A stretch of DNA of 33,532 bases from NCBI GenBank assembly GCA_005778045.1, contig SXKQ01000203.1:1-33532 (forward strand). The letters are read 5' to 3'. The notes under the pieces were generated by a model, which was given only the letters and a program-made list of their open reading frames with translations, had not been told where the DNA came from and did not search any database. Of the stretch, positions 15,349 through 23,099 are shown in pieces. The first letter of the stretch is position 1, and every line of letters starts with the position of its first letter. Source of the stretch: Planctomycetia bacterium (GTDB lineage Bacteria; Planctomycetota; UBA1135; GCA-002686595). A program made the translations under genes and the position numbers.

Positions 15349-16409
15349 GGTGCCTCTTCGACGCCGAGACCGGCGCGCGCGAGAGTCGAGAGCGTGTCGC
15401 CTTGGAGCGCGAATCCGCCCGTGAAAGGATCGCTGGAGAGATCCAAGCTGCCGTCGAGGTCGAGCCACGCCGTCGCGGGCATGGCGAGCGCGCAGTGCAG
15501 CGCCGCCGAGATCCCGAGCACGCTCTCGTCCATGCAGCCCCACAATAGCCGCAGTCCGGCAGCCTGCGCGGCGTGCGCGAGCTCGAGCGCGCCGCCGGGC
15601 CCGCCGCTCTTCATCAGCTTGATGTTGATGCCGCCGTACGGACTGCCGCAGCTCTCGATTCGCGCCAGATCGCGCGCGTCGTGCACGCTCTCGTCGGCGA
15701 CCAGTCGCGAGCGCAGGCCGGGGAAAGCCGCCAATTCGGCGTCGAGCTCCGGTGGCATCGGCTGCTCGATCATCTCGAGCGCGAGCGCGTCGGCACGCGC
15801 CGCAAGCCTGCGGAACGCCGGGAGGTCGTAGCCCTGATTCGCGTCGATGCGCAGGCCGACGCGCGCGCCGAAGCGCTCGCGCAACCGCGCTAGACGCTCG
15901 ATGTCGAGGTCCACGCTCACGCCGGTCTTCACCTTGAGGAGCGTGAACCCGCGCGCGACGTACTCGTCCGCCTCCGTCAGCGTGTCCGCGACGTCCTTGA
16001 GCCCGATCGTGATCGAGGTACGCATCGATCTGTGCGCACGGCCAAGCCACTCGACGAGCGGGCGGCCAGCACGCTTCGCGGCGAGGTCGTGCAGCGCCAT
16101 GTCGATTCCGGCGCGCGTGGCCGGACCCGCGACGCGTGCCCGCAGCTCGGCTCGCAGCGCCGCGAGCGTCTCGATCTCGCGGCCGACGAGCCACGCGAGC
16201 CGCTCGTGCGCGAGCTCGAGCGCCGTTTGCGCCGCGGTCTCGCCCGTCACTTCCTCCGCCGGCGAGGCCTGCCCGTGAGCGACGACGCCTTCGTCGCTCT
16301 CGAGCTCGACGAGCACCAGCTCCACCGCGTCCCAGCTCCCGCCCGCGATCGCGTAGGGACGCGAGAGCGGAATGCGCACGAGGCGCGAGCGAGCCGCGGC
16401 GATCTTCAC
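15345..16409 (-). CDS. dgcA: Enolase-superfamily racemase/epimerase: DgcA-type or L-Ala-D/L-Glu epimerase
   Basis: A 354-residue muconate-lactonizing-group enzyme. All superfamily residues are visible: LLKVKTG (Lys159, Lys161), metal ligands RIDAN (Asp189), EMIEQP (Glu215) and ADES (Asp239), and base INIKLMK (Lys264/Lys267). GCMDES holds Asp294, and a DxD (Asp317-Asp319) follows near the C-terminus. In characterised dipeptide epimerases the DxD binds the free amino group of L-Ala-D/L-Glu, favouring muropeptide epimerisation. Adjacency to a DUF1611/DgcN gene instead favours the N-acetyl-D-glutamate racemase role reported for DgcA; both fit. The start is a GTG at 16409, in a GTGA overlap with the upstream stop. 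The protein is cytosolic. Confidence 0.85.
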   Translation of the reverse strand: MKIAAARSRLVRIPLSRPYAIAGGSWDAVELVLVELESDEGVVAHGQASPAEEVTGETAAQTALELAHERLAWLVGREIETLAALRAELRARVAGPATRAGIDMALHDLAAKRAGRPLVEWLGRAHRSMRTSITIGLKDVADTLTEADEYVARGFTLLKVKTGVSVDLDIERLARLRERFGARVGLRIDANQGYDLPAFRRLAARADALALEMIEQPMPPELDAELAAFPGLRSRLVADESVHDARDLARIESCGSPYGGINIKLMKSGGPGGALELAHAAQAAGLRLLWGCMDESVLGISAALHCALAMPATAWLDLDGSLDLSSDPFTGGFALQGDTLSTLARAGLGVEEAP

Positions 16410-17473
16410 CTGCGCGTCTCGCGCTTCACGTAGGCCTGCACCGCATCGAGCAGCGGGTCGAGCGGCTCCAGCAGCGGGTACGCGACCGGTAGCCCCGTCT
16501 CGCGCGCGATGCGCTCGCGCGTCGCGGCGCGCTCGGACTCCGGCAAGTGCTCGTGGTTGAGAGCGATTCCGATGACCTGCGCGCCGTACATTCCGATGAG
16601 CTCGATTTCGGACTCGAGCGAGGGAATCACGTTGCCGAGGTGTTCTTGATCCTCGAAGAAGTGCCGCGCGGGCGCGTGCTGGAGGATCACCGCGCGCGAG
16701 CGCGCCGAGAGGACTAGCTCCGCTCCGCACGGGCCCGATGGGTTGCGCAGCGCGGACTGGCCCTCGAGCACGATCAGGTCGGGCTCGGCCTCGCGGTCGG
16801 CCTCGACGATCGCGTGCTCGAGCTCGCCGGAGACGAAGTCGTTGGGCGTGGCGTCGAGCACGAAGCCGAAGCCGCAGCCCTGCAGCCAGCCCGTCTGGCC
16901 GGTGTAGATCACTTCCGTCTCGATGCCGCGCTCCCGGGCTGCCGCGGCGAGCAGCTGGCTCGTCGTCCGCTTGCCGAGCGCGCAGTCGGTGCCGAGCAGC
17001 GCGACCCGCGGCGCGCGCACCCGCGCGATCGCCCCGCTCCAGAAATGCAGTTCGGCGCGGGGCTTCGGCCGGCGCACGTCGAGGATGCGCGCACCGCTGC
17101 GCTGGGCGGCCGCGCGCAGCTCCGGCTCGTCGCCGACGAGGTGGTGCAGGCCGTTGACGACGCCGATGCCGCACTCGAGCGCCGCGCGCAGCGTTCCGCG
17201 TAGCTCAGGCGGCAGCACGCCACCCTGCGTCGCGACTCCGACGACGACCACGTCCGGCCTGCGTCCGGCGGAGAGCAGCACCTCGAGCGAGCCGTAGGTC
17301 GGGATGCCGCGCGCACGACCGTCGAGCAGCTCGCCCGCATCTCGTCCGGCGCCGAGCGCGTCCACCAGCGCGATCACCTCGTAGCGGCACGGGCCTCGCA
17401 CCAGCCCGTGCGCGGTTTTGGCATCCGACGTGGCGAAGCGATCGAGGGTCAGTACGGCGGCGGTCTCGCGCAT
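16406..17473 (-). CDS. dgcN: DUF1611 / DgcN-type P-loop protein (D-glutamate N-acetyltransferase candidate)
   Basis: A 355-residue protein with the DUF1611 layout. An N-terminal Rossmann-like domain has DAKTAHGLVR, ALVDALGAG, VVVGVATQGG, GVVNGLHHLVGDEPEL and LDVRRPKP. A P-loop domain follows, with LLGTDCALGKRTTSQLL (Lys168), TGQTGWLQGCGFGFVLDA and VLEGQSALRNP. Proteins of this family have been reported (DgcN) to N-acetylate D-glutamate ahead of the racemase DgcA in marine bacteria; I rely on memory for that. The ATG at 17473 is preferred over a TTG at 17485, since the conserved region begins directly afterwards. Its stop overlaps the GTG of the epimerase (16406-16409), so the two are translationally coupled, as expected for enzymes handing on an intermediate. 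Confidence 0.85.
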   Translation of the reverse strand: MRETAAVLTLDRFATSDAKTAHGLVRGPCRYEVIALVDALGAGRDAGELLDGRARGIPTYGSLEVLLSAGRRPDVVVVGVATQGGVLPPELRGTLRAALECGIGVVNGLHHLVGDEPELRAAAQRSGARILDVRRPKPRAELHFWSGAIARVRAPRVALLGTDCALGKRTTSQLLAAAARERGIETEVIYTGQTGWLQGCGFGFVLDATPNDFVSGELEHAIVEADREAEPDLIVLEGQSALRNPSGPCGAELVLSARSRAVILQHAPARHFFEDQEHLGNVIPSLESEIELIGMYGAQVIGIALNHEHLPESERAATRERIARETGLPVAYPLLEPLDPLLDAVQAYVKRETRR

Positions 17474-17515
17474 GAGGAGCGGCAAGGATAGCCGCGACCC
17501 GAGCCCGTCGCGCGC

Positions 17516-18445
17516 TCAAGTGCCGAGGGCGACGAAGGGTGCTAGCGCCCGCGCGAGCGGAGCTGCCGCGCGCTCGACTCGCTGTGCGTCTGTCGAGAGA
17601 TCCACGAACGGGACGAACTCGCGCACGAGCAGGTCGCGGCGCACCTCAAGGCACAGCGCGGACGCTGGACGCTGCGCCGCGAGCTCGTGGGCCAGCGTCA
17701 CGGGGTGCAGTGGATAGGCGGTATTGCGAGACACTCCGAATCCGGCGGCCGTGAACTCCGCCGCGGCCCGCGCCGCGAGCTCGGGCTGCGCGAGCTCGAC
17801 GCCCTCAGGATCCGCCGTGATGAGATCGATCTCCGGTCGCAGCGGCCAGCTCTCGAGGCGGCGCGGCTCATAGGCCGCGCGCAGCGACTGTGCGATGTGT
17901 TCGTCGACCGCCACGTCGATGGAGCGCGGTGCGTAGGTGTGCACGAACAGCGTCGCGCCGCCCCGCGCACGCACGGCCTCGAAGGCGCTCGAGACGGCCT
18001 CGCGGTAGGCGAAGTAGCGCTCGAGCAGGAGCTCGCGGTCGCGCTCGTCGCGCACCCAGGGCTGCAGGCCCGGAGTCATCTCGCCCGCTGCGCTCGCGCG
18101 CGCGACCGTGTCGCGGGCGATGCGCCGGTTGCAGTCGAGGAAGGTGCGCGGCACGCGACAGCACACGACCGCCAGCACGCACTCCGGCCGCGCCTGCGCC
18201 ACGGCGCGCGCCACCGCGCTCGCCAGCTCGGGCGCGCCGACGTCGGTGTTCACGAAGAAGAACTCGCGCAACCCCGGCGGGAACGGCCCGCGCAGCGCCG
18301 CCGCCAGTCCGTCGAAATCCGCGGCGCGCGTCGCCCCGTGCGCGACCTCGAGCAGGGCGCCCACGGGCGCGTCGGGCCGTGCCGCGCTGCCGCGCACGAG
18401 CTCGATGTCGCACACCTCAGGGATGGAGCGCGGAAACCCGTTCAT
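17516..18445 (-). CDS. N-formylglutamate amidohydrolase-like protein
   Basis: A 309-residue cytosolic protein resembling the N-formylglutamate amidohydrolase (HutG-type FGase) fold. Likely active-site landmarks are LLEVAHGAT (His36), FFVNTDVGA, CRVPRTFLDCNRRI (the RxxxDxNR-like signature, about 97-108), a YFAYREAV helix, ATLFVHTYAP (His169) and CLEVRRDLL (Glu267). Family members hydrolyse N-formyl- or N-acyl-glutamate-type amides with a metal. The start is the ATG at 18445, whose own ribosome-binding site is poor. It is the first gene of the four-gene unit, 42 bp upstream of the dgcN-like ATG. In context it could free glutamate from the N-acyl-L-glutamate made by the downstream racemase (inference). 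The sequence is divergent enough that the substrate is uncertain. Confidence 0.7.
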   Translation of the reverse strand: MNGFPRSIPEVCDIELVRGSAARPDAPVGALLEVAHGATRAADFDGLAAALRGPFPPGLREFFFVNTDVGAPELASAVARAVAQARPECVLAVVCCRVPRTFLDCNRRIARDTVARASAAGEMTPGLQPWVRDERDRELLLERYFAYREAVSSAFEAVRARGGATLFVHTYAPRSIDVAVDEHIAQSLRAAYEPRRLESWPLRPEIDLITADPEGVELAQPELAARAAAEFTAAGFGVSRNTAYPLHPVTLAHELAAQRPASALCLEVRRDLLVREFVPFVDLSTDAQRVERAAAPLARALAPFVALGT

Positions 18446-18533
18446 GCCGCTCGGAGTACCTGCCGCACGCCACTCCTGCAAGGGCGCAAGCCAAACTCCG
18501 CGCGGCCGACTTACCATCGGTATCCTGACGACT

Positions 18534-20138
18534 ATGGCACTCCATCGCGCGCTCCTCGTGCTCGCCTGCCTCGTGACCACGCTCGCGTCGGCCCGCGCCG
18601 CGCAGGGCGGCTATACCCGCGAGCGCTTCCCCGAGCTCGGCATCGACCTCGACCGCCCGCGCGACTACGAGGCGATCCCGACTCAGCCAGACGAGCAGTT
18701 CGTCGCGCTGTACTTCGCGGAGAAGCTCGACCCCGATCCCGCCAAGCGTCGCTCGGCCCGTCCCGAGGTCTCGGTGGTCGACATCGCCTTCGTGCCGGAC
18801 CCGCCGCCGCCCGAGCCGAAACCGGTGCCGCCGCCGGCGCCCGAGGAAGACGAGGAGGGCCGCAGCAAGGCCAAGCCCGTCGAGCAAGAGAAGGAAGCCC
18901 CGCCGCCGCCGCCCGTCAGCACGCTCGAGCGCTGGTTCGAGCGCCACACCGGCTGGGACCTTGGCCGCTCGCAGCCCGGCAAGCCGCGCAGCGGCTGGAC
19001 CTCGACCATCTACACGCTGACCCTGCGGCGCCCCGGCGGCGCGAAGCTCACGGGCTGGTGCTACGCGTATCGGCAGGAGGGCAAGCGGACGGTCGCCTTC
19101 GTCGCCACCTGCGCGCCGACGGACCTCGAGGAGCAGGAAAAGATCTGGCGGCACATGTCCGAGAAGGCTGACCTCTCGGAGCCCGAGGGACAGGACCTCA
19201 CGAAGCTCCAGCAAAAGTACGCGCGCTCCGGCCTGCGCGGCGTCGACTACCGCGTCGAGGTGCGTCGCAAGATGGTGCGCGGCTGGAAGGCCGAGGACAC
19301 CGAGAATTTCATCGTCCTCTACCACACCAACGACCAGCCGTTGATCCGCACGCTGCTCGCGGACATCGAGTCGATCCGCAAGGAGTACATCAAGCTCTTC
19401 CCGCCGGCGGGGGAGATCACGGCGGTGTCGACCGTGCGCGTGTGCCGCGACCGAACCGAGTACATGGCCTACGGCGGTCCGCCGGGCTCGGCCGGGTACT
19501 GGAACTACGCGGCCGAGGAGCTCGTCTTCTACGACGCGCAGGTCAAGGAGAAGGGCAAGCGCACGAACGACGCGAACACGTTCATCGTGCTGTATCACGA
19601 GGCCTTCCACCAATACATCCACTACTCGGCTGGCGAGGTCCCGCCGCACTCGTGGTTCAACGAGGGGCACGGCGACTACTTCTCGGGCGCGGACGTCGTC
19701 GGCTCGAAGGTGCGCAAGATCGGCGTGAACCCGTGGCGCTTCGGGACCATCCAGCGCGCCGTTGCGGAGCGCAAGTTCGTCCCGTGGAAGGAGATCGTGC
19801 GCTTCGAGCAGCCCGAGTACTACCGCGGCGACCGCGTCGGGCTGTGCTACGCGCAGGGCTGGTCGATGGTCTATTTCCTGCGCCTCTCGCCGGTGGTCGC
19901 GAAGCACCCGCAGTGGTCGAAGGTGCTCGATACCTACTTCAACGAGCTCAAGGCCGACTACGCCCGCAACCTCGCCTTGCTCGAGACTCAAGGCCGCAAG
20001 GACGACCGCCGCGCCAAGGCCGAGGTCGGGGTCGCCTCCCGCAAGTACGCCCTCGAGAAGGCCTTCGACGGCGTCGACATCGCGGCCCTCGAGTCCGAGT
20101 GGGTCGACTTCATGTCGAAGCTCGAGTTCAAGCGCTGA
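18534..20138 (+). CDS. Exported DUF1570-like zinc metalloprotease (gluzincin type)
   Basis: A 534-residue protein starting at the ATG at 18534, with signal peptide MALHRALLVLACLVTTLASARA. A Pro/Glu/Lys-rich linker spans about 88-128 (PPPPEPKPVPPPAPEEDEE) and contains several PPP runs. The second half has the catalytic HExxH motif: VLYHEAFHQYIHY (His355, Glu356, His359). SWFNEGHGDYF follows 18 residues later and supplies the third zinc ligand, probably Glu377. The HExxH plus NEGhxdY pattern is that of DUF1570-type gluzincins, abundant in Planctomycetota. The protein is probably secreted or periplasmic. It diverges from the D-glutamate-type unit across an 88-bp shared promoter region. The start fits the signal peptide; the frame is open further upstream but antisense to the neighbour. 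Confidence 0.85.
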   Translation: MALHRALLVLACLVTTLASARAAQGGYTRERFPELGIDLDRPRDYEAIPTQPDEQFVALYFAEKLDPDPAKRRSARPEVSVVDIAFVPDPPPPEPKPVPPPAPEEDEEGRSKAKPVEQEKEAPPPPPVSTLERWFERHTGWDLGRSQPGKPRSGWTSTIYTLTLRRPGGAKLTGWCYAYRQEGKRTVAFVATCAPTDLEEQEKIWRHMSEKADLSEPEGQDLTKLQQKYARSGLRGVDYRVEVRRKMVRGWKAEDTENFIVLYHTNDQPLIRTLLADIESIRKEYIKLFPPAGEITAVSTVRVCRDRTEYMAYGGPPGSAGYWNYAAEELVFYDAQVKEKGKRTNDANTFIVLYHEAFHQYIHYSAGEVPPHSWFNEGHGDYFSGADVVGSKVRKIGVNPWRFGTIQRAVAERKFVPWKEIVRFEQPEYYRGDRVGLCYAQGWSMVYFLRLSPVVAKHPQWSKVLDTYFNELKADYARNLALLETQGRKDDRRAKAEVGVASRKYALEKAFDGVDIAALESEWVDFMSKLEFKR

Positions 20139-20675
20139 ACGCGTCTCGCGGCAGCCCGCGCGCGGATTTTCGTGATTTCCTGCAACGAACGAGAGCCTCC
20201 ACGGGATGCGACTCCCGTGGCACCGTCCCGGGATCCGGACTGGGCCGGCGGAGGGGTCCCTCGATTGCGAGCGGCGGGCCCGGAAGCGGCCTAGGACGGC
20301 TGGGGTGGCGAAGGGGACTCGGGGGCCGCTCGCGGCGCTCTTGCGGACTCGCGCAACGCTCCCGCCCTCGCCGGGCGGAGCGGCGTGCCCATGGCGGACC
20401 GCGCTCGCGACGGGCCGCCTTGGTGCGGTGCTCGGCCGCGGGGTCTGACCCGGATCGAGAGACCCGGGTGAGGCGCTCGTCGACGACACTGGCCCGAAGG
20501 AGAGCGGGAACGTCCGCGCAAGACGTGCTGCCGCTGGCGTGCGACCCGAGTCCGTCGAGGGTTCGGGCTCGGCGCCAGCGGCCCCGTTTTTTGGGGGGCG
20601 CGGGCCGCGGCCGGCCTGCGAGCGGCGGCACGGTCCCTGACGGAAGACCGAACGCGAGCCCAGACAACGCAAGTG
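20139..20675. other. 537-bp non-coding stretch after the metalloprotease gene
   Basis: No frame on either strand looks like a real protein; the open frames are Arg/Pro/Ala/Ser-rich, as expected by chance at this GC content. The stretch holds a perfect 8-bp stem-loop at 20199-20220 and ACCCGG/CCGGGT inverted repeats near 20450-20475. A G-rich tract with CCCGTTTTTTGGGGGG lies near 20583-20600. Since the next two genes are remnants, this may be decayed DNA or a dispersed non-coding repeat. Confidence 0.5.
20199..20220. terminator. Perfect 8-bp stem-loop downstream of the metalloprotease gene
   Basis: CCACGGGA (20199-20206) and TCCCGTGG (20213-20220) flank a TGCGAC loop. It begins 60 nt past the stop of the DUF1570-like gene. 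No T-run follows, so factor-independent termination is uncertain; it may stabilise the mRNA 3' end. Confidence 0.45.
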
Positions 20676-21000
20676 ATGCGCTGTCCGAGGATCACCACCG
20701 AAAGCAGCACCCGCGCTGGGTTGCTCGCGGTCGCATGGGCGATCTGGGTCGTGCTCGTGCAGGCGCTCGGCAGCGCGACGGCGCTCGTACATTCGCACGT
20801 AGGCTCGGACGGTGACGAGTACTTCGTGGCGTCGCAGGTGCGCGAGATGGACCTTGGGGAGTGGCACCATCGCACCCATGGCGACGACGAACACGAGCAC
20901 GGCGGTGCGGTCGAGCTCGCGGATGGCTCGCTCGAGCTGTTGCTCGAGTTCCATGACGCGCCGCAGGTCGGTCACGACACGGCTCGCACGGCGCCCGACG
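20676..21000 (+). pseudogene. His-rich exported protein, 3' part lost (remnant)
   Basis: An ATG at 20676 (a GTG directly precedes it) opens a frame with a hydrophobic segment (AGLLAVAWAIWVVLVQALGS) that acts as a signal or anchor. A His/Asp/Glu-rich region follows (VHSHVGSDGDEYF, EWHHRTHGDDEHEHGG, then LELLLEFHDAPQ). The pattern suggests a periplasmic metal-binding protein. After about residue 105 the frame runs antisense through a YeeE/YedE remnant and loses protein character, although it stays open to 21389. The native 3' end therefore seems to be missing. The right boundary given is approximate. Family unknown. Confidence 0.45.
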
Positions 21001-21458
21001 TCGCCTCCTGCGAGCGCGACGAGGACTCAGGTGGCTGCGGAGCCGCCGATCATGAAGCCGATCGCCGCCACGAGGCTCGACTTCGCGTTCAGCGCGATGG
21101 CGACGATCGAGAGGCCGCTCGTGCAGCTACCTGCCGTGCGTGCGTCCTAGCCGAGGAGCGCGCCGCCGAGAGCGAGCAGCACTTACTGCACGGTCCCGTT
21201 CACGTGGAAGTTCGCGAGCAGGGTCGCCGAGGCGCTCGCGAGCTCGGGCCCGCCGCGCACGATGGCCGCTACCAGTCCGTCGAGCGGCAGGCCGAGCGCG
21301 AACCAGAGCTTCCAGCGCTCGCTGCCCGTCGGCTCGCGGAGAGCACAGGCCTCGGCGGAACCGCTCGAGATGCCGAGCCGCTTTCCTGAGCCCCACGCGA
21401 AGAGCGGCACGAACGTTCCGAGGGCCATGCTCGCGGTCCAGAGAGGGCCGCTCTGCAC
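21000..21458 (-). pseudogene. YeeE/YedE-family sulfur transporter, broken by three in-frame stops
   Basis: A GTG at 21458, preceded at 7 nt by a perfect AGGAGG (21466-21471), opens a frame reading VQSGPLWTASMALGTFVPLF, GKRLGISSG and WKLWFALGLPLDGLVAAI. These are YeeE/YedE (thiosulfate/sulfur-transport) features. The frame stops at TAA 21183-21185. Continuing in the same frame gives VLLALGGALLG, then TAG 21147-21149, then the transporter's cysteine motif (AGSCTSG), SSLVAAIGFMIGG, and TGA 21027-21029, then VLVALAGG. The usual CTSGHG appears shortened by a small deletion. Three different stops with a preserved frame mean a decayed gene. It lies 35 bp downstream of the intact rhodanese gene, its normal operon partner. 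The left boundary is approximate. Confidence 0.8.
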
Positions 21459-21493
21459 CTTGTCGCCTCCTGTGGGTCGTGAGCGCCTCGTGC

Positions 21494-22900
21494 TCAGGCC
21501 TTCGCTGCCGTCGCACCGCCCGACTGCAGCCGCGTCCACGCTTCCATGCCGCCGGTGACGTCGATCACGTCGTGCACTCCAGCCGCATGCAGCAGGCTGG
21601 TCGCGATCGACGAGCGGTAGCCGGAGCGGCAGATGACGGCGAGCTTCGTGTCGCGCGGCACTTCTATCATGCGCAGTTGGAGGCGGTTGAGCGGGATATG
21701 CAGCGCACCCGCGATGTGCCCGTTGTTCCATTCCGCCGGCGTGCGCACGTCGAGCACGAGCGGCGCGTCTTCCCGCGCGAGGCGCTCGGCGAGTGCCTGC
21801 ACCGTGATGCGCGTCGAGCGATCGATGAGCTCGGGACGCTTCTCGAGCGCGCCCATGCCGCCCTTCACGTGGCCTACGACACGCTCGAAGCCGACGCGGC
21901 CGAGGCGCACAGCGGCCTCCTGCTCGCGGCCCGCTTCCGCGATCACGATCACCGGCCGCTTGGGATCGAGGATCGAGCCCGACCACGTCGCGAAGCTGCC
22001 CTCGAGCGGGATGTTGACGCTGCCCTTCATGTGGCCGCCGGCGAAGTCTGCGGGCGAGCGCACGTCAACGAGCTGGGCGCCTTGATTCGCGAGCAGCAGC
22101 GCCGCGTCGAGCGCCAGCGGCTTGAGCGCCTGCTCGAGCTGTGCATCGAGCGTTCCGCGCTCCTTGCGATTCAGCGTCGCGTTGTACGCGAAGTACGCGG
22201 GCGCGTCCGGCTGGTCCGCCGTGACGAGCGCCACGAACTCGTCGCGCGTCATCGGCTGCAGCGCGTAGTTGTAGCGGCGCTGCTCGCCGATCGTGGACAC
22301 CCGCTCGTTCGACAGCTGCTTGCCGCACATCGAGCCCGCGCCGTGCGCCGGATAGACCAGCGTCTCGTCAGGCAACTTGAGCAGCTTGCCGTGGAGTGAC
22401 CCGTGCAGCATCGATGCGAGCTCGCCCGCCGTGACGTCGACCGATGCGAACAGGTCGGGGCGCCCGACGTCGCCGATGAACAGCGTGTCGCCGGTCAGCA
22501 CCGCATGCGGCTTGCGCGCATCCTTCGAGAGGTCGTACAGGACGATCGACACGCCTTCGGGCGTGTGGCCCGGCGTCTCGAGAATCGAGAGCCGCGTTTC
22601 GCCGAACTCGAGCGCATCACCGTCCTTCAGCGCCGTGAACTCGTACTCGGCCTTGGCCTGCGCGCCGAGGTAGATGCGCGCGCCGGTGAGCGAGCGCAGC
22701 TCGAGGTGGCCGGCGACGTAGTCGGCGTGGAAGTGCGTGAGCAGCACGTGGCTAATCTCGAAGCCGAGCTTGCGCGCCTCCTCGACGTACTGGCCGATGT
22801 CCCGCTGGGGGTCGATCACCGCGGCGACCTTCGAGTGCTCGTCGGCGATCAGGTAGGAGGCGTGGGCGAGGCAACTGAGGTAGTACTGCTTGACGATCAT
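21494..22900 (-). CDS. Metallo-beta-lactamase fold / double rhodanese sulfur enzyme
   Basis: A 468-residue cytosolic protein. Residues 1-240 form a persulfide-dioxygenase/glyoxalase-II-like metallo-beta-lactamase domain with THFHADYVAGH (His56, His58, Asp60, His65), ETPGHTPEG (His112), LTGDTLF (Asp138) and YPAHGAG (His186). Two rhodanese domains follow. In the first, the active-site loop reads VIVIAEAGREQEA, without the catalytic cysteine. In the second it reads LAVICRSGYRSSIA with Cys424. The protein probably oxidises or relays persulfide sulfur. The start is the ATG at 22900 rather than a GTG at 22909. All motifs are intact although the adjacent transporter and regulator genes are broken. 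Confidence 0.92.
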   Translation of the reverse strand: MIVKQYYLSCLAHASYLIADEHSKVAAVIDPQRDIGQYVEEARKLGFEISHVLLTHFHADYVAGHLELRSLTGARIYLGAQAKAEYEFTALKDGDALEFGETRLSILETPGHTPEGVSIVLYDLSKDARKPHAVLTGDTLFIGDVGRPDLFASVDVTAGELASMLHGSLHGKLLKLPDETLVYPAHGAGSMCGKQLSNERVSTIGEQRRYNYALQPMTRDEFVALVTADQPDAPAYFAYNATLNRKERGTLDAQLEQALKPLALDAALLLANQGAQLVDVRSPADFAGGHMKGSVNIPLEGSFATWSGSILDPKRPVIVIAEAGREQEAAVRLGRVGFERVVGHVKGGMGALEKRPELIDRSTRITVQALAERLAREDAPLVLDVRTPAEWNNGHIAGALHIPLNRLQLRMIEVPRDTKLAVICRSGYRSSIATSLLHAAGVHDVIDVTGGMEAWTRLQSGGATAAKA

Positions 22901-23032
22901 CGAGGGCACCTGTCTTGGGTTCGCCGAGCCCCTTACAAGCCCCGCGCCGCCCCTGAGGGAGCGCCCAGAGAGGCTCCCGCTGGCCCTCTAGTGCCCCCGG
23001 AAGCTTCCCTGACGGGGAAGGTCGACAAACCG

Positions 23033-23072
23033 AAATGACCCTACGGACGACACTCTGTCAACTCCAGTGCGC
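23033..23072 (-). promoter_or_regulatory. Possible promoter for the rhodanese gene
   Basis: On the minus strand TTGACA (23061-23056) is followed after 17 nt by TCATTT, a poor -10. Overlapping it, GCGCAC-N5-TTGA (23072-23058) resembles a degenerate sigma-54 site (consensus TGGCAC-N5-TTGC) but lacks the GG and GC doublets. The site lies about 140-170 nt upstream of the rhodanese ATG and just downstream of the dead sigma-54 activator. A 6-bp hairpin (22957-22962 with 22973-22978) lies between it and the gene. Confidence 0.2.
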
Positions 23073-23099
23073 AGGAGCCCGCACCACGCAGCTCCGCCC

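Noticed and set aside
20128..20667. Minus-strand Pro/Arg-rich frame in the gap after the metalloprotease
   Set aside because: No recognisable domain, no ribosome-binding site and low-complexity composition; treated as non-coding.
18417..20975. Open frame of 852 codons on the minus strand
   Set aside because: It is antisense to the DUF1570-like gene. That gene has a signal peptide and HExxH motif, while this frame has repetitive Arg/Leu/Val composition.
23033..23072. A confident sigma-54 promoter upstream of the rhodanese gene
   Set aside because: The GCGCAC-N5-TTGA match lacks the essential GG and GC doublets; kept only as a low-confidence site.
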